A DNA stretch of 19,959 bases from an uncultured Clostridium sp. GTDB lineage: Bacteria; Bacillota; Clostridia; Lachnospirales; Anaerotignaceae. The translations under genes and the position numbers were made by a program. The stretch's first letter is position 1. The number at the start of each line of letters is the position of its first letter. The DNA is taken from NCBI GenBank assembly GCA_947246775.1, contig CAMXTM010000004.1, positions 1-19,959 of the forward strand, written 5' to 3'. Shown in pieces: positions 1 to 7,104 of the stretch. The notes under the pieces were generated by a model, which saw only the letters and a list, made by a program, of their open reading frames with translations, made no database searches and had not been told where the DNA came from.

Positions 1-382
1 GTAAAATCGGGGTACAGTCAGCACAAAACACAACTAATTGTACGCCTGCAACATTAGTCACCAGTCCGTCAATCTCTTGTAATGTGTTTTTTCTGGCAAA
101 ACCGATACTTTTCTGTTCTTCTGTGACGACTTGAATATTGGTACTATGTACTTGATGGCAAAATACAAAACTGTCTTTGTCAAAGTCCAGCGCATCACAA
201 ACGATGTCATAATTTTGCAATAGTATTTCTCTTTCCTCTCCTCTTGTAAAGCTCATGTTACACTCTGCATAAACACCTGTACTCACGCCACCAATTCGTG
301 TTGTGACACAGTGTTTTACCATACCTGTCTGTTCTAAGTTGTCAAAAGTAATATATTTTAACTTATTTTTTTGTTTTATCAT
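1..382 (-). CDS. pgeF: Peptidoglycan editing factor PgeF / YfiH (polyphenol oxidase, laccase-domain) family, 3' end cut by window edge
   Basis: The minus strand encodes 127 residues from ATG at 382-380 to the window edge, about half of a family protein of roughly 250-280 aa. Visible hallmarks are TTRIGGVSTGVY (28-39), the HQVHS segment with metal-ligand His79, DGLVT (105-109) and the ADC segment with Cys123. The third metal-ligand His of the family lies beyond the edge. YfiH-family enzymes are cytoplasmic zinc proteins linked to removal of mis-incorporated residues from peptidoglycan precursors, and to purine nucleoside phosphorylase/adenosine deaminase activity. The ribosome site is poor: GGTG ends only two bases before the ATG. 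Upstream sequence is a mobile element whose hairpin begins 14 bp from the start codon, so the native leader may have been replaced. The family call is firm; the exact substrate is not. Confidence 0.9.
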   Translation of the reverse strand, partial: MIKQKNKLKYITFDNLEQTGMVKHCVTTRIGGVSTGVYAECNMSFTRGEEREILLQNYDIVCDALDFDKDSFVFCHQVHSTNIQVVTEEQKSIGFARKNTLQEIDGLVTNVAGVQLVVFCADCTPIL

Positions 383-456
383 TTCACCAAATTTAGGCAG
401 TGGATGCCCCTAGCTTTAGCTATGGGGAGGAAACTGCCCTTTCCTTTCAAATTTTA

Positions 457-485
457 TTGTATTTCAACTAAAAATATGTTATAAT
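457..485 (+). promoter_or_regulatory. Extended -10 promoter inside the element
   Basis: TTGTAT (457-462), 17 bp, then TATAAT (480-485) with TG at 477-478 gives an extended -10. The predicted start is near 492, reading rightward into the structured part of the element, opposite to all flanking genes. Confidence 0.6.
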
Positions 486-491
486 CGTTCT

Positions 492-787
492 AGCAAAAGA
501 GCTTTAAAAAAGCTTTCTTTCAAGAGAGAACAGTTTTATGACTAAGTGTTAAATAATCTTAGTAGGGCACTCTTGAATACTTATGGGGATGCAAGAACAA
601 TTATATGAAATAGGCTAGTTTGGTATACCCTTTCTAGTAACAGGGAGCGTCAGTCCCCTAACGCTAGTTTTTCTAGTAATGTAGGAGGTCGTGAGGGAGG
701 TTTTTTAAATCGTTTGTACCCCGTGATACCTTAGAGTATCGACCTACTTACAAGCCCCTGCCTTTAGGCATGGGGTAACTGACTTGT
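492..787 (+). ncRNA. Predicted structured RNA of the omega/HEARO or TnpB-reRNA type, without its nuclease gene
   Basis: Downstream of the extended -10 promoter there is no ORF but dense pairing potential: AGCTTT/AAAGCT (500-514), TTCTTT/AGAGAA (515-530), AGCGT/ACGCT (646-665), GATAC/GTATC (725-740) nested in GTAG..GTCG/CGACCTAC (681-691 with 740-747), and the right-end hairpin (750-787). TTTCTAGTAA occurs twice (631-640, 670-679). Sequence between two IS200/IS605-type ends that is structured and gene-free fits the guide RNAs of IscB (HEARO) or TnpB elements. GTGA directly at the right end matches my recollection that HEARO elements sit before ATGA or GTGA, which favours the IscB type. An RNA starting at the internal promoter and running over the right end would fit the TnpB type instead. 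I cannot settle which from sequence alone. A degenerate untranslated remnant is also possible. Confidence 0.5.
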
Positions 788-800
788 GAAAAGTTCCCTC

Positions 801-1020
801 AACGTCCTTTGGACGTTTCCCCTTCAAAAACACGCTTGGAGCATAAAAGACCTTGAGGGCGCTGCCCTCAACACACCTGCAATCCCTTTAAAAAGGGCTT
901 GACCCTAAACTTTTTAGGAAACTTCGTTTCCTTTATTCGCAAAAACGCTAGTTTTTGCAGTAAAGTTCTTTTGCTTCTTTTCTTTTAAGAAAAGAAGTAG
1001 AGTTTGAGACGAAGTCTCAA
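801..1020. repeat. Array of eight consecutive short hairpins
   Basis: Perfect inverted repeats with mostly 2-4 nt loops follow each other almost without gaps: AACGTCC/GGACGTT (801-817), TTGAGGGC/GCCCTCAA (853-871), CCCTTT/AAAGGG (884-897), CCTAAA/TTTAGG (904-918), GGAAAC/GTTTCC (917-931), GCAAAAAC/GTTTTTGC (939-958), an 11-bp stem CTTCTTTTCTT/AAGAAAAGAAG (974-997), and TTGAGAC/GTCTCAA (1004-1020). The last lies 4 bp past the rnhB-yraN stop codon. None has a convincing T-run on either strand, so a simple terminator does not explain the set. It may be a dispersed palindromic repeat family or an RNA-stability region. A related TTGAGGG palindrome occurs at 13710-13731. Confidence 0.75.
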
Positions 1021-1024
1021 GGTT

Positions 1025-2164
1025 CTACAGCCAAAAGGCATTTTCTGTGTACTTAAAGTAAAACTTTGCGTCTTGTTCCAGCACCTCTGCCACATCAAAA
1101 CGTATGTCAAAGTTTGCAACATCATTTTCTGCTATATAATATTGCGCTGTTTGTACAATATGTTTTTGTTTTTCTGGCGTGACTGCTTCGCAAGGCTGCC
1201 CGTTTTTATCTGTCTGGCGCAACTTTACTTCTGTAAACACAATCATATTTTGCTTTTGTGCAATAATATCAATTTCACCACTGGCACGACGGAAATTTCT
1301 TTCTAATATGGTATAGCCCATTTTTTCCATTTCTCTGACAGCAAGTACTTCTCCCTTTGTTCCCTTTGCTCTATTATCTGACTTTGTAATATCTTGTTTT
1401 GGAGAAAGGATATTTTTTATAAATGTTTTTCTATGTATGGCACAAATCCCATGTTGTTTTATGGCTTGGATATGCTCTGATGAACCGTAACCCTTATTTT
1501 TTTCAAAGGCATACTGTGGGTACAATTTGGCGTATTCTTCCATCATGGCGTCTCTAGTGACTTTTGCAACAATGCTTGCTGCGGCAATGGAAATACTTTT
1601 TCCATCTCCACCTACAATACCCCTTTGTGGCATGGTAATATCAGGAATATGTACTGCATCTACAAGTACCATTTGAGGAGTGACAGAAAGTTTGCGAATA
1701 GACTGTCTCATTGCTTCATAGGTTGCCTGTAATATGTTAATTTCATCAATACGCTCTGATGACACAACACCAATACCATAAGAAATTGCTTTTTCACAAA
1801 TAATGTCATACAATTCTTGTCTTTTTTTTGGCGACAGTTTTTTAGAGTCATTGACCCCCTCTATTTTACAGTCTTTAGGAAGAATGACCGCCGCCGTCAC
1901 CACTGGTCCTGCAAGTGGTCCACGTCCTACTTCGTCAATCCCTGCAACTATATCATAACCTCTGTTATAACATTCTCTTTCAAATAACAACATCTTCTCT
2001 AGCCTTGCCTGCTCTTTTTGGTACGCTTGTATTTTTTTTTGATAGCATTGAATGATGTTTTGTACACCTTTTCTTTCGTCTGTGCTGTATTGCTCAATAA
2101 GTTCGTTGTATTGTTCTGGTAAAGCACATTCAAATGCGGATTTTATTTTATTTATGGTTTCCAA
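1025..2164 (-). CDS. rnhB: Ribonuclease HII fused to a YraN (UPF0102) nuclease-like domain
   Basis: This 379-aa protein joins two normally separate proteins. Residues 1-70 are the helical N-terminal extension common in Firmicute RNase HII. Residues 70-255 are RNase HII, which cleaves RNA embedded in DNA and starts ribonucleotide excision repair: GIDEVGRG with Asp77/Glu78, DSKKLSP, Asp169 (VLVDAVH) and Asp187 (GGDGKS) form the acidic site, and YGSSEHIQAI plus IHRKTF are family motifs. After a short polar linker, residues 266-379 are YraN, a PD-(D/E)XK-like fold, with GEID (Asp299) and TEVKLR (Glu312, Lys314); its role is unsettled. Start choice: an in-frame GTG at 2209 lies upstream of the predicted transcription start, whereas TTG at 2164-2162 follows AAAGGGG at a usable spacing. 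rnhB and yraN are often adjacent in Bacillota, so fusion of operon neighbours is plausible. Confidence 0.93.
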   Translation of the reverse strand: METINKIKSAFECALPEQYNELIEQYSTDERKGVQNIIQCYQKKIQAYQKEQARLEKMLLFERECYNRGYDIVAGIDEVGRGPLAGPVVTAAVILPKDCKIEGVNDSKKLSPKKRQELYDIICEKAISYGIGVVSSERIDEINILQATYEAMRQSIRKLSVTPQMVLVDAVHIPDITMPQRGIVGGDGKSISIAAASIVAKVTRDAMMEEYAKLYPQYAFEKNKGYGSSEHIQAIKQHGICAIHRKTFIKNILSPKQDITKSDNRAKGTKGEVLAVREMEKMGYTILERNFRRASGEIDIIAQKQNMIVFTEVKLRQTDKNGQPCEAVTPEKQKHIVQTAQYYIAENDVANFDIRFDVAEVLEQDAKFYFKYTENAFWL

Positions 2165-2199
2165 TTTTTTATAAACCCCTTTAGTAAGTATAATATAAC

Positions 2200-2228
2200 A
2201 GTATAGCACATTTTATATAAAAGCACAA
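2200..2228 (-). promoter_or_regulatory. Promoter of the rnhB-yraN fusion gene
   Basis: On the minus strand TTGTGC (2228-2223), 17 bp, TATACT (2205-2200), with TG one base before the -10. The predicted start is near 2193, upstream of the AAAGGGG ribosome site at about 2174-2180. It supports the TTG start at 2164 and rules out the GTG at 2209. Confidence 0.55.
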
Positions 2229-2254
2229 AAGCATCTGAAAATTCAGACGCTTTT
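2227..2254 (-). terminator. Rho-independent terminator of the Sel1-repeat gene
   Basis: An inverted repeat with AAAAGC arms and a G·T wobble (AAAAGCGTCTGAA / TTCAGATGCTTTT as transcribed) starts 11 bp after the stop codon of the Sel1-repeat gene. It ends in a T-rich tract. Its left flank overlaps the -35 of the following rnhB promoter. Confidence 0.7.
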
Positions 2255-2265
2255 GTAATAGATTT

Positions 2266-5200
2266 TTATTTATTAAATTTGTCAAACAAAGAAGTAAAAT
2301 CAGGAGTTTGTTTTTGTTGCGCCATAATTTGCTCATAAGTTGTTAATTCTGGCTTGCTTTCTTCTTTTTCTTCTTGTTTTGGTTCTTCTTTTTGTTCTGC
2401 TTTGTTTAATAAAGAACTAAAGTCAGGAGTTTGTTTTTGTTGTGCCATAATTTGTTCATAAGTCAACTCTGGCTCAGTTTCTTCTTTTTGTTCTTCTACT
2501 TCTTCTACGATTTCTTCTGGTGTTTCTTCTTCTAGTGCTTCTTCTATTTCTTCTGCTTCTTGTTTTGGTTCTTCCATAACGACTTCTACTTTTACTTCTT
2601 CTGGGGATACTTCTTCAAAAAGTTGTTCCTCAAACTCTGGTTCCTGTGTTTGTTCTGCTTCAATTTGTTCCACTTGGTCTACTTCGAGTTCTTCTATTTG
2701 TGTGGAATTTTGTTCTTCTAATGCCTTTTGTTGTGCCGCTTTTTGTTCTTCTAGCGCTCTCCGTTCTGCGGCTTGTTGTTCCTCAATCGCTCTTTGTTCT
2801 TCAAACTGTTTTAATGCCTTTTGATGTCTGATAATACTACGATTTTTGCGGTTTGCGCCAGATAGGACCTGCGCCATACTATTCCCCTGTTCGGCTGCCT
2901 TTTGAAACCAATGATTTGCTAATTCTTCGTTTGGCTCTACGCCAATGCCATTTTCATAGCAACAACCCAAATTGATTTGTGCAATATCATCGCCTTGTTC
3001 TGCGGCTTTTTTGTACCATTCAAATGCCTTTGCCTCATCTTTTTGTATGCCATTGCCGTTTTCATAGCAAAAACCTAAGCGATTTTGTGCGTCAGAATTG
3101 CCTTGTCCTGCTGCCTTTTGATACCACTGTGCAGCTTGTGCCTCGTTTTTCTCGACACCCTCGCCATAGTAATAGCAGCAACCTAAATTGGTTTGCGCCA
3201 TGTCATTGCCTTGGTCGGCAGCTTTTTGATACCATTCAAATGCTTTTTTATCGCTTTGCTCTACACCATTACCATAGTAATAGCAGCAGCCTAAATTGGT
3301 TTGCGCTCTGACATTGCCCTGTTCTGCCGCCTTTTGATACCATTGTACGGCTTTTGCAATGTCTTTTTCGACTCCTCTACCATTTTCATAGCAGCAAGCC
3401 AAGTGATATTGTGGCTCAGGTTGTCCCTGCTCTGCTGCCTTTTGGTAAAATTCTACTGCTTTTTCGTTGTCTTTTTCTATACCAATCCCGTTTTTATAAC
3501 ATTCGCCCAGACGATTCTGTGCATCAGCATATTGTTGTTCTGCCGCCTTTTCGTACCATTCAAAGGCAATGGTAGGATTTTTTTCTACACCAATGCCATT
3601 TTCATAGCAGCAGCCCAAATAATACTGTGCTTTGCAATCGCCTTGTTCTGCCGCTTTGGTATACCATTGTACAGCTTTTGGGGCATTTTTTGCCACACCT
3701 TCGCCATAGTAATAGCAACAACCCAATTCTGTCTGCGCTTCCAATTTGTCTTGCTCTGCCGCCTTTTGATACCATGAAAAGGCTTTTTGGTCATCTCTTG
3801 CAATACCATGTCCATTTTTATAACATTCTGCTAGACAATACTGCGCTTCTGCATGACCTTTTTCCGCTGCCTTTTGATACCACTGTACGGCTTTTGTCTC
3901 ATCTTTTTCTGCACCAATACCATTTTTATAGTAATCTGCTAGGCTATATTGCGCTTCAGTATGATTTTGCTCAGCGGCTTTACTGTACCACTCTAAAGCC
4001 TTTGCATTATCTCTTATTGTACCAATGCCGTTTTTATGACATTCTGCAAAGTGATACTGTGCATCAGCATTGCCCTGTTCTGCCGCCTTTTGATACCATT
4101 TCAATGCTTTTACTTTGTCTTTTCTTGTACCAATACCATTTTCATAGCAATAACCCAAGTGATATTGCGCTTCGACATGGTCTTTTTCGGCAACTTTTTG
4201 ATACCATAAAAAAGCATTTTTGTCGTCTTGCTCTACGCCAATCCCTTTTTCATAGTAATACGCTAATTTGTTCTGTGCTTCTGTGTGGTCTTGTTCTGCT
4301 GCTTTTTCAAACCACTCAAATGCACTACTGTCATCTTTTGTAACCCCATTGCCAGATTCATAACAGCAAGCTAAATTGTACTGCGCCTTAATATGTCCTT
4401 GCTCTGCTGCTTTTTCATACCAGTGTGCTGCTTTTTGAGGATTTTTTTCTACTCCGTTGCCATTGTAATAACATTCCGCAAGACAATATTGTGCCTCCAT
4501 ATAGTTCTGTTCTGCGGCTCTTTCGTACCACTGTGCAGCTTGCTCTGGTGTATTTTCTTCTGCAATCGCTTTAATATAATAGTATTCTCCAAGATATTTT
4601 TGTGCTTCACTTTCGCCATTTTGTGCTGCCTTTTCATAATACTCCATTGCTTTCTGTTTGTCTTGCTCTACACCAATACCATTGTTGTAGCATTCCGCAA
4701 CAATACTTTGGGAAGCACTGTCACCTTGTTCCGCAGCTTTTTCGTACCATTCAAATGCCTTTTCCTTGTCCTCTTTTACACCATCGCCATAGTAATAGCA
4801 CTCGCCTAAATATCTCTGTGTTTCTTTGTGACCTTGTGCGGCTGCTTTTTGATACCATTCAAACGCCTTGTCCCAGCTTTTTCTAACAACAATACCCTTT
4901 TCATAGTGTTTACCAACGGTATATTGCGCTTGGGCATTGCCCTGTGCAGCTGCTTTTTTGTACCAATCCAAAGCAATTCTAGCACTTTTTTCGACACCGT
5001 TACCATTTTCATAGCACTCACCCAAATGATATTGTGCTGCAAGTTCGCCCTGCTCTGCCGCTTTGGTGTAACAGTCAAAAGCCTTATTTTTATCTTTTTT
5101 AACGCCTATGCCATTGTCATAACATAAACCTAAATAGTATTGTGCTTCGCCATCGCCTTGGTCTGCTGCCTTTTGATACCATTCTACTGCCTTTGCTTGG

Positions 5201-7023
5201 TCTTTTTCGACACCTCTACCGTTTTCATAACACAAGCCCATTTTGGTCTGTGCAGAAATTTCGCCTTGCTCTGCTGCCCTTTGATACCATTCTACTGCTT
5301 TTGCAAAGTCTTGCTCTACTCCATTGCCGTTATAGTAACACCAGCCTAAATTGGTTTGCGCTGAAATTTCGCCCTGCTCTGCCGCTTTTTGATACCATTC
5401 AATCGCTTTGTTGTAGTCTTGCTCTACTCCATCGCCATTGTAGTAGCAAAGTCCTAAATAAAATGCTGCTTTGCTATTTTCTTTTTCAGCCGCTTTTAAA
5501 AACCATTCTACTGCCAAAACATAGTCTTGCTCTGCACCCTCGCCATTGTAAAAACACAATGCCAAGTCATTTTGTGCTTCTTTGTGACCTTTTTCTGCTG
5601 CCTTTTGATACCATTCTACTGCTTTTGCTTTGTTTTCTTCTACGCCCTCGCCTTTATAATAGCACAAGCCCAAATTGTACTCTGCACCAGTATTGCCTTG
5701 TTCTGCCGCTTTTTGATACCACTCAACCGCTTTTTGATAGTTTTGTGTTGTACCATCGCCTTTGTAACAGCAAAGTCCCAAATAATATTGTGCTGTACTT
5801 TCGCCTTGCTGAGCTGCTTTTTCCCAAAGTTCTACTGCCTTTGTTTTATCTTTTTCAACGCCATTGCCTTTATAATAGCAAAGTCCTAAGTAGTACTGTG
5901 CGGTGCTGTCCTCTTGTTCGGCTGCCTTTTTCCACCACTCTACCGCTTTTGCTTTGTCTTTTTCTAGCCCATTGCCTTTGTAATAGCATAAGCCTAAATA
6001 AGTTTGTGCTTCCGCATGACCTTGTTCCGCTGCCTTTTTCCACCATTCAACGGCTTTTGAAACGGATTTTTCTGTTCCTTCGCCTTTGTAATAGCTTAAG
6101 CCCATGTAATACTGTGCAAAAATTTCGCCTTGTTCTGCCGCCTTTTGGTAATATTCCATTGCTTTGGCATAGTTTTGTGTTACACCATTGCCGTTATAGT
6201 AGCACAAGCCTAAATTGGTTTGTGCTTCCATATGTCCTTGCTCAGCCGCTTTTTCAAAATACGCAATTGCTTTTTGGTAGTCCTGCTTTACACCATTGCC
6301 ACTGTAATAGCAAAGTCCTAAGCCATTTTGCGCTTCCATATCCTCTTGCTCTGCCGCTTTTTCAAAATACTCAATCGCTTGTTGATAATCCTGTTCTACA
6401 CCATTGCCTTTATAATAGCACATCGCTAAACGACTTTGCGCTTTGTGATTATCTTGCTCTGCTGCTTTTTGATACCATTCTACCGCCTTGTCATAGTCTT
6501 GTTCTATGCCTTTGCCCTCGTCATAGCATAAACCAATGTGATATTGTGATTCTACATGGTCTTGTTCTGCTGCCTTGCCGTACCATTTTGCTGCATTGAT
6601 AGCGTTATCTATAGAGTCATAATACTTTGCTACAATATATTGTGACTCTACATGCTCTTGCTCTGCTGCTTTTTCGTACCAGTCAAGCGCTGTCTTTTCA
6701 TCGCCTAAAGAAGTATAATGTTTTGCAACAGCATATTGCGCTTCCATATGTCCCTGCTCAGCCGCTTTTGTAAACCACTCTAAAGCGATTTTGTCACTTT
6801 GTTCTACGCCTTCGCCGTTGTGGTAGCACTCTCCCAAACTGTACTGTGCTTCCATATGTCCTTGCTCTGCTGCTTTTGTCCACCATTTTACTGCTTCTGG
6901 TTTATCTTCGTCTATGCCTTCGCCATAATAGTAGTATTCGCCTAAGTGGTACTGTACTTCGCTGTCGCCCTGTTCCGCCAGCTTTTTCATCCACTCTATT
7001 GTCTTTGTCATGTCTTTTTTCAT
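2266..7023 (-). CDS. Giant Sel1-like repeat (SLR/TPR-like) protein with acidic tail
   Basis: This 1585-aa protein starts at ATG 7023 behind GGAGG at 9 nt. There is no signal peptide or membrane segment, so it is predicted cytoplasmic. After a half-repeat (residues 5-21), residues 22-1382 contain 38 tandem Sel1-like units, nearly all 36 aa, with the consensus AQYxLGxCYxNGxGVxxDxxKAxEWYxKAAEQG split between two helices. SLR arrays form alpha-alpha superhelical scaffolds that bind other proteins. Units 3 and 4 are 32 aa and lack the G-x-G turn; unit 23 is 37 aa. The tail (1383-1585) is Glu/Gln-rich, with a probable coiled coil at its start, then a very acidic stretch, and ends with a duplicated peptide (YEQIMAQQKQTPDF at about 1522 and 1563). 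It is a single-gene unit with its own terminator. The fold is certain; the partner and function are unknown. Confidence 0.92.
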   Translation of the reverse strand: MKKDMTKTIEWMKKLAEQGDSEVQYHLGEYYYYGEGIDEDKPEAVKWWTKAAEQGHMEAQYSLGECYHNGEGVEQSDKIALEWFTKAAEQGHMEAQYAVAKHYTSLGDEKTALDWYEKAAEQEHVESQYIVAKYYDSIDNAINAAKWYGKAAEQDHVESQYHIGLCYDEGKGIEQDYDKAVEWYQKAAEQDNHKAQSRLAMCYYKGNGVEQDYQQAIEYFEKAAEQEDMEAQNGLGLCYYSGNGVKQDYQKAIAYFEKAAEQGHMEAQTNLGLCYYNGNGVTQNYAKAMEYYQKAAEQGEIFAQYYMGLSYYKGEGTEKSVSKAVEWWKKAAEQGHAEAQTYLGLCYYKGNGLEKDKAKAVEWWKKAAEQEDSTAQYYLGLCYYKGNGVEKDKTKAVELWEKAAQQGESTAQYYLGLCCYKGDGTTQNYQKAVEWYQKAAEQGNTGAEYNLGLCYYKGEGVEENKAKAVEWYQKAAEKGHKEAQNDLALCFYNGEGAEQDYVLAVEWFLKAAEKENSKAAFYLGLCYYNGDGVEQDYNKAIEWYQKAAEQGEISAQTNLGWCYYNGNGVEQDFAKAVEWYQRAAEQGEISAQTKMGLCYENGRGVEKDQAKAVEWYQKAADQGDGEAQYYLGLCYDNGIGVKKDKNKAFDCYTKAAEQGELAAQYHLGECYENGNGVEKSARIALDWYKKAAAQGNAQAQYTVGKHYEKGIVVRKSWDKAFEWYQKAAAQGHKETQRYLGECYYYGDGVKEDKEKAFEWYEKAAEQGDSASQSIVAECYNNGIGVEQDKQKAMEYYEKAAQNGESEAQKYLGEYYYIKAIAEENTPEQAAQWYERAAEQNYMEAQYCLAECYYNGNGVEKNPQKAAHWYEKAAEQGHIKAQYNLACCYESGNGVTKDDSSAFEWFEKAAEQDHTEAQNKLAYYYEKGIGVEQDDKNAFLWYQKVAEKDHVEAQYHLGYCYENGIGTRKDKVKALKWYQKAAEQGNADAQYHFAECHKNGIGTIRDNAKALEWYSKAAEQNHTEAQYSLADYYKNGIGAEKDETKAVQWYQKAAEKGHAEAQYCLAECYKNGHGIARDDQKAFSWYQKAAEQDKLEAQTELGCCYYYGEGVAKNAPKAVQWYTKAAEQGDCKAQYYLGCCYENGIGVEKNPTIAFEWYEKAAEQQYADAQNRLGECYKNGIGIEKDNEKAVEFYQKAAEQGQPEPQYHLACCYENGRGVEKDIAKAVQWYQKAAEQGNVRAQTNLGCCYYYGNGVEQSDKKAFEWYQKAADQGNDMAQTNLGCCYYYGEGVEKNEAQAAQWYQKAAGQGNSDAQNRLGFCYENGNGIQKDEAKAFEWYKKAAEQGDDIAQINLGCCYENGIGVEPNEELANHWFQKAAEQGNSMAQVLSGANRKNRSIIRHQKALKQFEEQRAIEEQQAAERRALEEQKAAQQKALEEQNSTQIEELEVDQVEQIEAEQTQEPEFEEQLFEEVSPEEVKVEVVMEEPKQEAEEIEEALEEETPEEIVEEVEEQKEETEPELTYEQIMAQQKQTPDFSSLLNKAEQKEEPKQEEKEESKPELTTYEQIMAQQKQTPDFTSLFDKFNK
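2301..2463 (-). repeat. Duplicated C-terminal peptide motif within the Sel1-repeat gene
   Basis: Near-identical DNA copies at 2301-2340 and 2424-2463, spaced by 123 bp (41 codons), each encode YEQIMAQQKQTPDF followed by (S/T)SL. They sit at the extreme C-terminus, in otherwise low-complexity acidic sequence. Confidence 0.85.
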
Positions 7024-7052
7024 ACTTTAATACCTCCATAATAACACAGGTG

Positions 7053-7064
7053 CAATGTACATTG
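7053..7064. promoter_or_regulatory. Perfect dyad in the leader of the Sel1-repeat gene
   Basis: CAATGTACATTG is a perfect 12-bp palindrome about 30 bp upstream of the start codon, within a wider ATAACA...TGTTAT context (7041-7067). It could be an operator or a leader hairpin; no regulator can be named. Confidence 0.35.
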
Positions 7065-7104
7065 TTATGCTGCTGTATGTACAAATACTGTTTGGGAAAT
7101 GATT

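Larger units (their letters stand above)
396..787 (+). mobile_element. Small non-autonomous IS200/IS605-type element (palindrome-ended, no transposase)
   Basis: Two nested hairpins bound about 390 bp that carry no credible protein gene. The left one has outer stem GGCAGT (396-401)/ACTGCC (433-438) around CCCC-TAGC-TTTA-GCTA-T-GGGG (407-427). The right one has outer stem ACAAG (750-754)/CTTGT (783-787) around CCCC-TGCC-TTTA-GGCA-T-GGGG (755-775). Both share the CCCC/GGGG stem, TTTA loop and unpaired T, and differ by compensatory base pairs (AG with CT, versus GC with GC), which indicates selection for structure. Subterminal hairpins with a mismatched base are the hallmark of IS200/IS605 ends recognised by Y1 HUH transposases. 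GTGA (786-789) follows the right hairpin. Exact ends are uncertain by several bases. No tnpA, tnpB or iscB is present, so mobilisation would need a transposase acting in trans. Confidence 0.65.

Noticed and set aside
492..787. Group I intron of an IStron-type element
   Set aside because: Element size and hairpin ends could suggest an IStron, but I could not identify the conserved P7/P3 core sequences, and the locus is intergenic rather than within a gene needing splicing.
1004..1306. Rightward 100-codon ORF opposite the rnhB-yraN 3' end
   Set aside because: Antisense to a well-supported gene, with no ribosome site, and it starts inside a hairpin of the repeat array.
5142..6599. Long rightward open frame of 485 codons, and several others opposite the Sel1-repeat gene (2646-6599)
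   Set aside because: They are antisense shadows: 108-bp coding repeats lacking stop-complement codons keep the opposite frames open. Translations are Leu/Cys/Phe-rich periodic nonsense with no ribosome sites.
2266..7023. The 108-bp DNA periodicity as a CRISPR array or a satellite
   Set aside because: The periodicity is explained by 36-codon Sel1-like protein repeats in one continuous reading frame, without uniform direct repeats and unique spacers.
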